Assembly (NCBI RefSeq): GCF_902499125.1 | Contig: NZ_CABVPX010000011.1 | Location: forward strand, 62,001 to 126,000 | Length of the DNA stretch: 64,000 nt | Reading direction: 5' to 3' | Origin: Burkholderia arboris | GTDB lineage: Bacteria; Pseudomonadota; Gammaproteobacteria; Burkholderiales; Burkholderiaceae | In this document: piece after piece, positions 15,720 through 24,057 of the stretch | How positions within the stretch are numbered: the stretch's first letter is position 1 | Layout of the letters: each line of letters begins with the position of its first letter | Program-made: the position numbers and the translations under genes | Notes under the pieces: generated by a model | The model's input: only the letters and a program-made list of their open reading frames with translations | What the model was told of the DNA's origin: nothing | Database searches by the model: none

Positions 15720-17273
15720 TCAGTTGACGCGGCGCGCGACGCCGTGCCAGTACTGCTCGCGTACGAGCTTGCGGGCGATCTTGCCGCTGGCGTTCTTCGG
15801 CAGCTCCGCGACGAAATCGACGGCGCGCGGCAGCTTGTAGTCGGCGAGCAGCGCGCGGCAATGCGCGACAAGATCGGCGGCCTGCGCGTCGCGGCCGGGT
15901 TTCAGCACGACGACGGCCTTCACGGCCTCGCCCCACTTTTCGTCGGGCACGCCCACCACGCACGCCTCGAGCACGTCCGCGTGCCGGTACAGCGTCGCCT
16001 CGACTTCCGTCGGGTACACGTTGAAGCCGCCCGAAATGATCATGTCGTTCTTGCGGTCGACGAGGTAGATGAAGCCTTCGTCGTCGGTGCGCGCGAGATC
16101 GCCCGTATGCAGCCAGCCGTCGACCAGTACCTCGCGCGTCAGCTCCGGCGCGTTCCAGTACCCCTGGAACACGTCCGCGCCGCGAATCACGATCTCGCCG
16201 ATCGCGTCGCCGTCGACTTCGCGCCCGTTCGCGTCGACGACACGCACCTCCGTCTCGCCGAGCGGCCGGCCGCACGACGCGAGCCGCGCATGATCGGACA
16301 GCAGCGCGTATGCATGATCGGCGATGCTGAGACGCGTGACGCCCGACGTCGACTCGCTGGCGCCATAGCCCTGCGACAGCACCGGGCCGATGCGCGACCA
16401 CGCCTCCTCGATGCGCGCCGGCGCCATCGGCGCCGCGCCGTAGCCCAGCACCTTCAGGCTGCGCAGGTCGGCGTGCACGAGGTCCGGCTCGTTCAGCACC
16501 ATGTTGATCATCGCCGGCACCATGAACGCGTGCGTGATGCGCAACCGCGCCACGTCGGCGAGAAAGCGCGCGGGCTCGAATGCGTCGAACAGCACGAGCG
16601 TCGCGCCGCAGAACAGGTACGGCTGCATCAGCATGCCCGACGCGTGCGTGATCGGGCCGATCAGCGCGAGCCGGTCGCCGGGCTGCGCGGGGCGGTCCAT
16701 GCCCAGCACGATCTTGCGCAGCGACGCGAGCCGGTTGCCGTAGCTCTGCATCGCGGCCTTGATGCGCCCCGTCGAGCCGGACGAGAAATGCAGCACCGCG
16801 AGATCGTCGATGGCCGGCGCGTAGTCGGGCGTCGCGCTGCTGCCCTGCGCGAGCAGCGTTTCGTAATCGAGGTAGCCTTCGGTCACGCCGTCGATCGACA
16901 CGAACCGCTCCACCGACGCGAAGCCCGGCGAGTCCGGTGTGTAATGCGTATAGCCGCGGCCGCCGATGAACGCGACGGGCGTGCAGTTGCCGACGACGTC
17001 GGCCGCCTCGGCCGCCGTGAAGCGCGGATTCAGCGCGGCCTTCACGAGGCCGGCCTTGTACAGCGCGCACTCGATCTCGACGAGTTCGATGGTGTTGCGG
17101 GCCTGCACGGCAATCCGCTCGCCGGGCGCGAAACCCAGCCCGCGCAACGCATTCGCGAGGCGGGTCGAACGCTCGTCGAGCTGGCGGTACGTGACGGCGC
17201 GGTCGCGATGCAGCACGGCGGGCTGGTCGCCCCAGTAACGGGCCGCGCGCCGCAGGAAGTAGGCGAAGCTCAA
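15720..17273 (-). CDS. Acyl-CoA synthetase/ligase (AMP-binding, CaiC-like)
   Basis: 517-residue adenylate-forming enzyme. It has the P-loop-like VLHFSSGSTGRIKAAMQS, core motif GYGASESTSG, adenylate-binding GWLHTGDLARTDDEGFIYLVD, and C-terminal catalytic Lys region NASGKIARKLV. It would activate a carboxylic acid to its CoA thioester using ATP. The TTG at 17273 is preferred because AGGAG stands just upstream and the protein then begins at the family's usual place (SFAYFLRRAARYWGD). An ATG at 17330 lacks a ribosome site and would overlap the operator. First gene of the four-gene minus-strand operon. Confidence 0.9.
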   Translation of the reverse strand: MSFAYFLRRAARYWGDQPAVLHRDRAVTYRQLDERSTRLANALRGLGFAPGERIAVQARNTIELVEIECALYKAGLVKAALNPRFTAAEAADVVGNCTPVAFIGGRGYTHYTPDSPGFASVERFVSIDGVTEGYLDYETLLAQGSSATPDYAPAIDDLAVLHFSSGSTGRIKAAMQSYGNRLASLRKIVLGMDRPAQPGDRLALIGPITHASGMLMQPYLFCGATLVLFDAFEPARFLADVARLRITHAFMVPAMINMVLNEPDLVHADLRSLKVLGYGAAPMAPARIEEAWSRIGPVLSQGYGASESTSGVTRLSIADHAYALLSDHARLASCGRPLGETEVRVVDANGREVDGDAIGEIVIRGADVFQGYWNAPELTREVLVDGWLHTGDLARTDDEGFIYLVDRKNDMIISGGFNVYPTEVEATLYRHADVLEACVVGVPDEKWGEAVKAVVVLKPGRDAQAADLVAHCRALLADYKLPRAVDFVAELPKNASGKIARKLVREQYWHGVARRVN

Positions 17274-17329
17274 GCGAATTCTCCTGGTCGAACAATGCCG
17301 CCAGTCTGTAAGATGCACAGGCATCACCA

Positions 17330-17342
17330 CAATGCATCATTG
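17330..17342. promoter_or_regulatory. Candidate LysR binding site, CAATG-N3-CATTG
   Basis: A perfect inverted repeat, CAATG CAT CATTG, lies in the 101-base divergent region between the ligase operon (start 17273) and the LysR gene (start 17375). TATAAA at 17345-17350 next to it could be the LysR gene's -10. LysR proteins normally bind such interrupted dyads between divergent promoters. Confidence 0.5.
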
Positions 17343-17374
17343 GCTATAAAATCATAACTCATTGGAATTCCCTG

Positions 17375-18265
17375 ATGGATACGCGCGATCTGGAATACCT
17401 GCTGGCCGTCGAACGGCACGGCAGCGTCGGCAAGGCTGCCGACGCGTTGGGCCTGTCGCAGCCGGCGCTCACCAAGGCCATGCAGCGGCTGGAGACGCAG
17501 GTCGGCGTGACGCTGTTCGAGCGAACCGCGAGCGGCATGACGCCGACGCCGGCCGGTGCGCGGTTCGTCGCGCGCGCGCAGCGGATCGCGCTCGAATTCG
17601 ACGATGCGATGCAGGAGATGCGCGCGATCCGCGGCGGCGAGCAGGGCGTCGTGCGGATCGGCTACTCGCCGACCGTGCCGACCGCGCTGGTGCTCGGCGC
17701 GTGCCGGCAACTGATCGGCGAACGGCCGGCCGCGAAGCTGCGGCTGCGCTGCCGGCTCGCGCGCGAGTTGCTCGATCTGCTCGCGGCCGGCGAGCTCGAT
17801 CTCGTCGTGGCGCCCGCACCGATTCAGCCTGACGCGACGCTCGTGCGCGTCGAGCTGTTCAGCGACCGCCTGTCGGTGCTCGCCGACGAAGCGCATCCGC
17901 TGCAGCGCAAGCGCAGCCTCACGCTCGCCGATCTCGTCGACCAGGAATGGCTGCTGCCCGAAACGACGCTGCCCGTGCGGCGCCAGATCGACGACGCGTT
18001 CCGCGCGCGCGGCCTGCCCGGCCCACGCCTGCGAGTCGAAACGGATTTCGGCAGCACGTCGCTGCTGCACCTGCTGCGCGGCACGCCGCTGCTGTGCGTC
18101 GGCGGGACCGAGGCGCTCGATCAGCTCAACGGACTGCGCGCGCTCGACCTGCTGCCCGGCGAACTCGACCTCGGACGGCGCATCGCCGCGATGCATCGGG
18201 CGGGCGCGTACCTGCCGCCGCTGGTGCAACGCATCGTCGCGCTGCTGCAGGCGCGCGTGAAATAG
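17375..18265 (+). CDS. LysR-family regulator of the CaiABC-like operon
   Basis: 296-residue LysR regulator. The N-terminal winged helix is DLEYLLAVERHGSVGKAADA then LGLSQPALTKAMQRLE, followed by the periplasmic-binding-like effector domain (VRIGYSPTVPTALVLG onward). It is divergent from the acyl-CoA ligase/dehydrogenase/CoA-transferase/MFS operon with 101 bases between, the classic LysR arrangement, so it most likely activates that operon in response to the acid or its CoA ester. The strong terminator at 18296-18319 ends its transcript. Confidence 0.94.
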   Translation: MDTRDLEYLLAVERHGSVGKAADALGLSQPALTKAMQRLETQVGVTLFERTASGMTPTPAGARFVARAQRIALEFDDAMQEMRAIRGGEQGVVRIGYSPTVPTALVLGACRQLIGERPAAKLRLRCRLARELLDLLAAGELDLVVAPAPIQPDATLVRVELFSDRLSVLADEAHPLQRKRSLTLADLVDQEWLLPETTLPVRRQIDDAFRARGLPGPRLRVETDFGSTSLLHLLRGTPLLCVGGTEALDQLNGLRALDLLPGELDLGRRIAAMHRAGAYLPPLVQRIVALLQARVK

Positions 18266-18295
18266 CCGCCCGCACCTGCCGCGACCATCATTTGC

Positions 18296-18319
18296 GGGAG
18301 TGATGACACTCCCCTTTTT
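18296..18319 (+). terminator. Rho-independent terminator after LysR gene
   Basis: GGGAGTG (18296-18302), loop ATGA, CACTCCC (18307-18313), then C and TTTTT (18315-18319). The perfect 7-bp stem with a T-tract lies 30 bases beyond the LysR stop. It separates the LysR gene from the downstream transporter at 18411, which therefore needs its own promoter. Confidence 0.85.
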
Positions 18320-18410
18320 CTGCGGATTTGACCGGGAAGGCGGTGCCGACAACACTAGCCCGCAGTGCCGCACAGACGGCGCGTGCCCGCCTCCCCCTTC
18401 AGAGTCCGCC

Positions 18411-19748
18411 ATGTACCCGACCGACACCGTGCAATCCCCGAGCGCCGCCCGGCCGCTCGCCGACCGGCAACTGCGCCGGATCGTCATCGCTTCCGTCGCC
18501 GGCAACGCGATGGAGTGGTATGACTTTTTCGTGTACGGCACGGCCGCGGCGCTGGTGTTCGGCCACGTGTTCTTTCCGCCCGGGGCCTCGCCGCTCGCGG
18601 GCAGCCTCGCCGCGTTCGCGGCATTCGCGCTCGGCTTCGTCGCGCGGCCGCTCGGCGGGATCGTGTTCGGCCACGTCGGCGATCGCTACGGGCGCAAGGC
18701 GTCGCTCGTGTGGACCCTGCTGATCATGGGCGCGTCGACCTTCGCAATCGGCCTCCTGCCGACCTACGCGCAGGTCGGCCTGTGGGCGCCGGCGGCGCTC
18801 GTCGTGCTGCGCCTGCTGCAGGGCGTCGCATCCGGCGGCGAATGGGGCGGCGGCGTGCTGATGATCAGCGAGAACGCGCCGCCCCAGCAGCGCGGCTATT
18901 ACGCCGCCTGGAGCCAGCTCGGCGTGGGCGGCGGCTTCGTGCTGTCGTCGGCCGCGTTCCTCGCCGCGCAGGCGCTGCCGGACGACGCGTTCCGCACGTG
19001 GGGCTGGCGGCTGCCGTTCCTCGCGAGCATCGTCATCTTCGCGATCGGCATTTATATCCGCCGCCACCTGCCGGAAAGCCGCGACTTCGAGCAGGCCGGC
19101 AAGCGCGGCAAGCATGCGCATCTGCCGATCGTCGAGTGCATCCGCCGTCACCCGAAGGAAATCCTGCTCGCGATGGGGCTGCGCGTGGCCGAGAACGGCG
19201 GCGCGTACATCTTCCTTGCGTTCTCGCTCGTCTACGGCAAGTACGTCGGCATTCCGAACGGCGTGATGCTGACCGGCGTGATGATCGCGATGATCGTCGA
19301 GATGGGCGCGATGCTCGCCTGGGGCAGGCTGTCCGACCGGATCGGCCGCAAGCCCGTGTACCTGATCGGCGCGCTGAGCCTCGTCGCCTGTGCGTTTCCG
19401 TTCTTCTGGCTGCTCGATACGCGCGTGACGCCGCTCGTGTGGCTCGCGCTGACGGTCGGCACGGCCGTCAGCCACGGCGCGATGATCGGCACGCTGCCCG
19501 CGCTCGTCGGCGAGCTGTTCAGCACCGAGGTGCGCTACTCGGGCGTCGCGCTCGGGCACGAAGTCGCATCGATCTTCGCGGGCGGGATGTCGCCGCTGAT
19601 CGCGACCGCGCTGCTCGCGCGCTATCACGCGTCGTGGCCCGTGTCGCTGTTCCTCGTCGCGCTCGGCCTCGTCACGGTCGCCACGCTGTGCGTGATGCGC
19701 GAGACGCGCACCACGCACGCCGACGGTTCGCGCGGCGACGCCGCATGA
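18411..19748 (+). CDS. MFS transporter, metabolite:H+ symporter (MHS/ShiA-like) family
   Basis: 445-residue transporter of the MHS branch (ProP, ShiA, KgtP relatives). It has VAGNAMEWYDFFVYGTAAAL in helix 1, GFVARPLGGIVFGHVGDRYG in the loop 2-3 region and QGVASGGEWGGG further on, all hallmark motifs. It would import an organic acid or betaine with protons. ATG 18411 is the first Met giving the family N-terminus; no clear ribosome site is seen (AGAGTCCGCC upstream). It is convergent with the dehydrogenase at 19760. Confidence 0.92.
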   Translation: MYPTDTVQSPSAARPLADRQLRRIVIASVAGNAMEWYDFFVYGTAAALVFGHVFFPPGASPLAGSLAAFAAFALGFVARPLGGIVFGHVGDRYGRKASLVWTLLIMGASTFAIGLLPTYAQVGLWAPAALVVLRLLQGVASGGEWGGGVLMISENAPPQQRGYYAAWSQLGVGGGFVLSSAAFLAAQALPDDAFRTWGWRLPFLASIVIFAIGIYIRRHLPESRDFEQAGKRGKHAHLPIVECIRRHPKEILLAMGLRVAENGGAYIFLAFSLVYGKYVGIPNGVMLTGVMIAMIVEMGAMLAWGRLSDRIGRKPVYLIGALSLVACAFPFFWLLDTRVTPLVWLALTVGTAVSHGAMIGTLPALVGELFSTEVRYSGVALGHEVASIFAGGMSPLIATALLARYHASWPVSLFLVALGLVTVATLCVMRETRTTHADGSRGDAA

Positions 19749-19770
19749 CCGGGCGACGGTCAGCGCCCGG
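19749..19770. terminator. Bidirectional hairpin between convergent genes
   Basis: CCGGGCG (19749-19755) and CGCCCGG (19764-19770) form a 7-bp GC stem around an 8-base loop. It begins right after the MHS transporter stop, and the loop contains the stop of the convergent dehydrogenase. There is no T-tract, so termination may be weak or Rho-assisted. Confidence 0.5.
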
Positions 19771-20770
19771 CGGCGTGCCGCGCGCTGTCGAACGCCGGTG
19801 CAAGCCCCAGGTGATCGAGCAGCCGCGCGAATTCGCCGAGCCGCTGTCGCATGTACGCGGGCACGTCGACGTCCGCATAGTCATGGAAGCCGGTGCCCGT
19901 GCGCACGCCGTCGCGGCCGGCTTCCATGTTGCGTACGACGCTCGCGGCCGGTGCGAAGCGCGGGCCGATCTCGCCGGCCAGGTACGTCGACGCGTAGTAC
20001 AGGATGTCGCAACCGCCCCAGTCGATGAATTCGAGCAGCCCGAGCACCGCGAAACGCGGCCCGAAGCCGGTACGGATCGCCGTGTCGATATCCTCGGCGC
20101 TTGCGACGCCCTCCTCGACCATCCGCGCGGCTTCGTTCATCGCGAGCGCCTGGATGCGCGGCACGATATAGCCGGGCGCCGGCCCGCAGATCACCGGCTG
20201 CTTGCCGACGCGTTCGAGCAACGCGGCGAGTGCGTCGACGATGGCTTGATCCGTCGCAGCGCTGCGGCTGATCTCGACGAGCGGCATCAGCAGCGCGGGA
20301 TTCAGCCAGTGTGCGTTCAGCATCCGCTCGGGGTGCGTGACATGACGCTGCAGCTCGGTGACGACGAACGTCGACGTGGTCGACGCGATGGTGGCGCGCG
20401 CATCGACGTGTTCGCCAAGCCAGCGCAGCGCCCCGGCTTTCGCATCGAGCACTTCGGGCAGCGCTTCGAACACGATATCGGCGTCGCGCACCGCGTCTGC
20501 CGCGCCGCCGTACGAGACGAGCGCGATGCGTGCGACGACAGCGTCGGCCTGCGCGGCATCGATGCGGCCGTGCGCGATCTGCGCGTGCAGCGGCCGCACC
20601 ATCTCGTCACGGGTCCGCGCGTCGAATGCCTGCCAGCCCGCCGCGTCGCGCGGCTTGAAGTCGATCAGCGTCACGTCGAGGCCCGCAAACGCGAACACGA
20701 GTGCGATCCCCTGCCCCATGCGTCCCGCACCGAGCACATGGATGCGCGTCACATCGGCGGCCGCCTTCAT
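19760..20770 (-). CDS. 3-hydroxyacyl-CoA dehydrogenase family oxidoreductase
   Basis: 336-residue NAD-dependent dehydrogenase. The Rossmann motif HVLGAGRMGQGIALVFAFAG is near residues 11-30, and ERMLNAHWLNPA plus a C-terminal 3HCDH domain (GYIVPRIQALAMNEAARMVE) follow. The length is that of single-domain relatives such as L-carnitine dehydrogenase or L-gulonate 3-dehydrogenase rather than multifunctional FadB. Its ATG overlaps the stop of the octopine dehydrogenase-like gene (ATGA at 20767-20770), so the two enzymes are coupled and probably act in one pathway on a beta-hydroxy acid or amino-acid derivative. Confidence 0.88.
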   Translation of the reverse strand: MKAAADVTRIHVLGAGRMGQGIALVFAFAGLDVTLIDFKPRDAAGWQAFDARTRDEMVRPLHAQIAHGRIDAAQADAVVARIALVSYGGAADAVRDADIVFEALPEVLDAKAGALRWLGEHVDARATIASTTSTFVVTELQRHVTHPERMLNAHWLNPALLMPLVEISRSAATDQAIVDALAALLERVGKQPVICGPAPGYIVPRIQALAMNEAARMVEEGVASAEDIDTAIRTGFGPRFAVLGLLEFIDWGGCDILYYASTYLAGEIGPRFAPAASVVRNMEAGRDGVRTGTGFHDYADVDVPAYMRQRLGEFARLLDHLGLAPAFDSARHAAGR

Positions 20771-21873
20771 GCCGAGTACCCCGCGTCGAGCAGCGCGCGC
20801 AGCGCATCCTTCGACAGCGCCGCCAGCCCGAGCCGCTCCAGCGTGCGCCCTTCCGCATACAGCTCGCGCACCGCGACCGCGCTCGCGATGCTCAGCAGCC
20901 CCTGCGCGACCGGCGTCGGCACGCCGGCCCAGCGCCCGCACGACACGATGAACGACAGCCCGAGCCGGGTGTCTTCGAGCATGTAGCGATGCGTACGCAG
21001 ATCGATCTTCTCGCGCCAGTCGCCGCTATCGGTCAGCTTGCCGTGCGCGCCGCGCCCGTACATCCACTCGTCGCCTTCGGTCGCGTAGTGATCGGCGAGC
21101 GGGAAATGCGGCGCACGGTAGCCAAGCGCTTCGCGCACCGCGATGCGTTCGGCGTCGAGCGCATTCGTCACGCGGCGGATCGACGGTTGCGTGCCTTCGT
21201 GATGGATATCCCACGCATCGAAGTGTTCGAGCGGCCCCGCGTTCATCAGGATCAGCGGCGGATGGATCACCGGGCCCGCGTTCATCAGCGCGCCGGACAA
21301 CGCATCCTCGACCGGCTCGACCGACGGATAGCCCGCGCGCAGCACGTCGAACGCCCAGCCGGCCGCGCTCGCCGGAAACACGCCGGTCGGCAACCGCGTC
21401 GCGTATGCGCTGATCACGACCTCGTTGTCGCCATGCTTGCGCACGAGGTACGGCAGCGTGCCCGTTTCGGCGAACGCGACACGCGAACGGTTGCCGGCGT
21501 CGGCCGCCGCACGCGCGAACACGATGCTGCCGAACGTGCCGGGCGGCAGGAACACGACCTGCCCGTCCTCCAGCAGCGGCGCAACCTGCGCGGCGAGCGC
21601 ATCGTGCGACGTGGCCGGCAGCGGCACCACGACGAGCTGCGCGCCGCGCAGCGCGGCCGCGAGATCGTCGGTCAGGCGGATCGCGCCGGGTGCGTCGCCG
21701 AGCGGCACCGTCCGCTTGCCGCGACAGTCGGTCACGTTCAACACGCCCAGCTCGCGCAGGCGCGCGTGCGGCTCGCGGTCGCGCCGCCACCACGTCACGT
21801 CATGGCCTTTTTCGAGCAGGTCGATCGCCGCCGCATGGCAGCCGTGGCCGCCGCCCAGAACACATGCCTTCAT
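20767..21873 (-). CDS. NAD/NADP octopine/nopaline dehydrogenase family protein
   Basis: 368-residue opine dehydrogenase-type enzyme that would interconvert an opine (or related N-carboxyalkyl amino acid) with amino acid plus keto acid. The N-terminal nucleotide motif is CVLGGGHGCHAAA. The C-terminal octopine-dehydrogenase domain shows GALMNAGPVIHPPLILMNAG, whose His is the family's catalytic residue. The ATG at 21873 has GGGAGA upstream. It is first in a two-gene unit with the dehydrogenase at 19760, and divergent from overlapping AraC and LysR genes. The family is firm; the actual opine is unknown. Confidence 0.88.
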   Translation of the reverse strand: MKACVLGGGHGCHAAAIDLLEKGHDVTWWRRDREPHARLRELGVLNVTDCRGKRTVPLGDAPGAIRLTDDLAAALRGAQLVVVPLPATSHDALAAQVAPLLEDGQVVFLPPGTFGSIVFARAAADAGNRSRVAFAETGTLPYLVRKHGDNEVVISAYATRLPTGVFPASAAGWAFDVLRAGYPSVEPVEDALSGALMNAGPVIHPPLILMNAGPLEHFDAWDIHHEGTQPSIRRVTNALDAERIAVREALGYRAPHFPLADHYATEGDEWMYGRGAHGKLTDSGDWREKIDLRTHRYMLEDTRLGLSFIVSCGRWAGVPTPVAQGLLSIASAVAVRELYAEGRTLERLGLAALSKDALRALLDAGYSA

Positions 21874-22022
21874 CGTTTTCTCCCGGTGATTGAGTGTTTC
21901 CGAGACTACGCGGCCGCCCTCGCCGCGTCGCTTCAAAACGCGCAACGACACGCCCGTTCGCGCAACGCAATCGCGGCGCGGCGCATGGCGCCGCGCCCCT
22001 GCATCCGCTACGAGGCCTATCA

Positions 22023-22997
22023 ATGGACATCGCACTTTCCCGCCATGCGCCGAACCGGCTCGGCACGCTGCAGGCGCCCGACGAAGTCGAACGCGCGGTC
22101 GCACACCGGCTCGGGCCGCACCGGATGGCCGCTCACGGCCGCGATCCGTTTCATGCGGAGCTGTACGAAGTGCCGCTGCACCACGGCGCGCTGCTCGAAC
22201 TCTGCTACGGCCGCGAAACGCGCATCGATTTCGGCGACGATGCCGATCACTTCCTGTTCAGGCTGACGCTCGCGGGTGCATGCGAGCTTCAGGCCGGCAG
22301 CGTCGTCGCATGCGCAGGCCCCGGCGAGCTGACCGTGTCGTCGCCCGCGCTCGCGAGCCGCCTGCGCACGAGCCCCGATTGCCGCAACCTCGTACTGCGG
22401 CTCGAACGCGGCGCGCTCGAACGCAAGCTGCAGGACATGCTGCAGGCGACACTCACGCGGCCGCTGCAGTTCGATCTCGCAGCCGGCGGCGCAGGCGCAG
22501 GCGCCGCGTTCGTGCTGCCGACCTTCGAATACCTGTGCCGCCTCGGCGCGCAGCCGGGCATCGGCACGGCCTCGCCGGTGTTCGGCGCGGACCTCAGCGC
22601 GTGGCTGATGTCGCTGCTGCTCACGCACCTGCCGCACGCGTACAGCGACGCGCTCGCACGCGGCACGCCGCCCTTGCCGGCGCACGTGCGCCGCGCGTGC
22701 GACCACGTCGACGCGCATCTCGGCGAACCGCTCGCGCTCGCCGCGCTCGCAACGGTCGCGGGTGTCGCGCCGCGCACGCTGCAGCACGCGTTCCGCGCGT
22801 TCCTGCACACCACGCCGGCCGCGTACGTGCGCGAGCGCCGGCTCGCCGCGGTGCACGCGGCGCTGCAACGCGGCGACGCGCACAGCGTGACCGACGTGCT
22901 GATCGCGCACGGCATCCACGGCTTCGGCCATTTCGCGAAGGCATATGCGCGGCGTTACGGCCACGCGCCTTCCGTCACCGCGAGGCAGACACGATGA
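22023..22997 (+). CDS. AraC-family transcriptional regulator
   Basis: 324-residue regulator. An N-terminal AraC-binding-like domain (about 30-200) is followed by a C-terminal double helix-turn-helix (EPLALAALATVAGVAPRTLQ, then GIHGFGHFAKAYARRYGHAP). The domain organisation resembles the OruR/choline-type regulators of amine metabolism. GAGG stands just before ATG 22023. Divergent from the opine dehydrogenase operon with 149 bases between, and its last codon overlaps the start of a LysR gene. Confidence 0.92.
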   Translation: MDIALSRHAPNRLGTLQAPDEVERAVAHRLGPHRMAAHGRDPFHAELYEVPLHHGALLELCYGRETRIDFGDDADHFLFRLTLAGACELQAGSVVACAGPGELTVSSPALASRLRTSPDCRNLVLRLERGALERKLQDMLQATLTRPLQFDLAAGGAGAGAAFVLPTFEYLCRLGAQPGIGTASPVFGADLSAWLMSLLLTHLPHAYSDALARGTPPLPAHVRRACDHVDAHLGEPLALAALATVAGVAPRTLQHAFRAFLHTTPAAYVRERRLAAVHAALQRGDAHSVTDVLIAHGIHGFGHFAKAYARRYGHAPSVTARQTR

Positions 22998-24031
22998 CGC
23001 ATCCCGCAACCGGCCGCCCCGCGGCCCCGGCCCGCGCCGAACCTTCAACGAAGGAGGCCGACTCATCCGACGGCCTGCGCGTGCAGGATCTCGATCTCAA
23101 CCTGTTGAAGACGTTTCGCGCGGTCTACGAGGAGCGGCACGTCGGCCGCGCGGCGTTGCGGCTCGGCGTCACGCAGCCGTCCGTCAGCCACGCGCTCGGC
23201 CGGCTGCGGCTGATGTTCCGCGACGCGCTGTTCGTGCGCACCGGCACCGGCGTGGAGCCGACGCCGCGTGCGCAGCGGCTCGCGATCTCGGTCGACAAGG
23301 CGCTTGCGATCCTGCAGGACGTGCTCGACGAAGGCTCGCGCTTCACGCCCGACAGCACGCAGCGCGTGTTCCGCCTGCACATGAGCGATTTCGCGGCGAG
23401 CGCATTCCTGCCGACGCTGCTCGCCGCGTTCGACCGGCGCGCGCCGGGTGCGGTGATCGAGACGCTGCACGTCGACGAATGCCAGCTCAACGTCGCGCTC
23501 GAATCGGGGCGCATCGATTTCGCGCTCGGGCATTTCGCCGATGCATCGAGCCACTTCCAGCGCACCGCACTGCTGCACGAACGTTGCGTGCTGCTGATGC
23601 CGCGCCGCACCGCCCAGCGTGTCGGCTTGCCCGACGATTTCGTGCTCGACGGCGCGACACCCGACACCCTGCGCTTCGTCGCGGTCACGTCGCATCCGCA
23701 GTCGATGCAACTGCTCGAACGGCACGAACTGATGCCGCGCGTGCGCGCGGCGCTGCCCGATTTCATGGTGGTGCCCGCATTGCTGCAGGACGGCGACTAC
23801 GCGCTGATCCTGCCGGAGACGATCGCGATCACGTTCGCCGCGCGGCAGCCGTGCGTGCTGTACGAGATCGCTGGCGCTTGCGAATGGGCCGTCAATGCGT
23901 ACTGGCACCGGCGCTTCGACGCGGACCCCGGCCACCGCTGGCTGCGCGCGCTGCTGCTCGAACTGTTCAATATCGGCGAGCAGGCGCCGTTCGACGCATG
24001 GCTCGCCCCGCAGCCGCCCGCCTGCGCGTAG
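22994..24031 (+). CDS. LysR-family transcriptional regulator (NodD/LinR-like)
   Basis: 345-residue LysR protein with a 30-residue extra N-terminal tail before the winged helix (LDLNLLKTFRAVYEERHVGR, AALRLGVTQPSVSHALGRLR) and the long effector domain. The ATG lies in the ATGA overlap with the AraC stop (22994-22997), so the two regulators are translationally coupled, which is uncommon. AAGGAGG occurs inside the gene at 23050, and a shorter start further in is conceivable. It could control the neighbouring porin, the opine dehydrogenase pair, or both. Confidence 0.9.
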   Translation: MTHPATGRPAAPARAEPSTKEADSSDGLRVQDLDLNLLKTFRAVYEERHVGRAALRLGVTQPSVSHALGRLRLMFRDALFVRTGTGVEPTPRAQRLAISVDKALAILQDVLDEGSRFTPDSTQRVFRLHMSDFAASAFLPTLLAAFDRRAPGAVIETLHVDECQLNVALESGRIDFALGHFADASSHFQRTALLHERCVLLMPRRTAQRVGLPDDFVLDGATPDTLRFVAVTSHPQSMQLLERHELMPRVRAALPDFMVVPALLQDGDYALILPETIAITFAARQPCVLYEIAGACEWAVNAYWHRRFDADPGHRWLRALLLELFNIGEQAPFDAWLAPQPPACA

Positions 24032-24057
24032 CGGCGCAAGCGGGCCCGCCGACACAC

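Noticed and set aside
15720..17330. ATG 17330 as start of the acyl-CoA ligase
   Set aside because: No ribosome site, and the extra 19 residues would cover the divergent promoter/operator; TTG 17273 with AGGAG fits the family N-terminus.
2109..21873. One opine island joining the amine dehydrogenase operon and the octopine dehydrogenase gene
   Set aside because: About 12 kb with unrelated operons and terminators lie between; a functional link is possible but they are not one unit.
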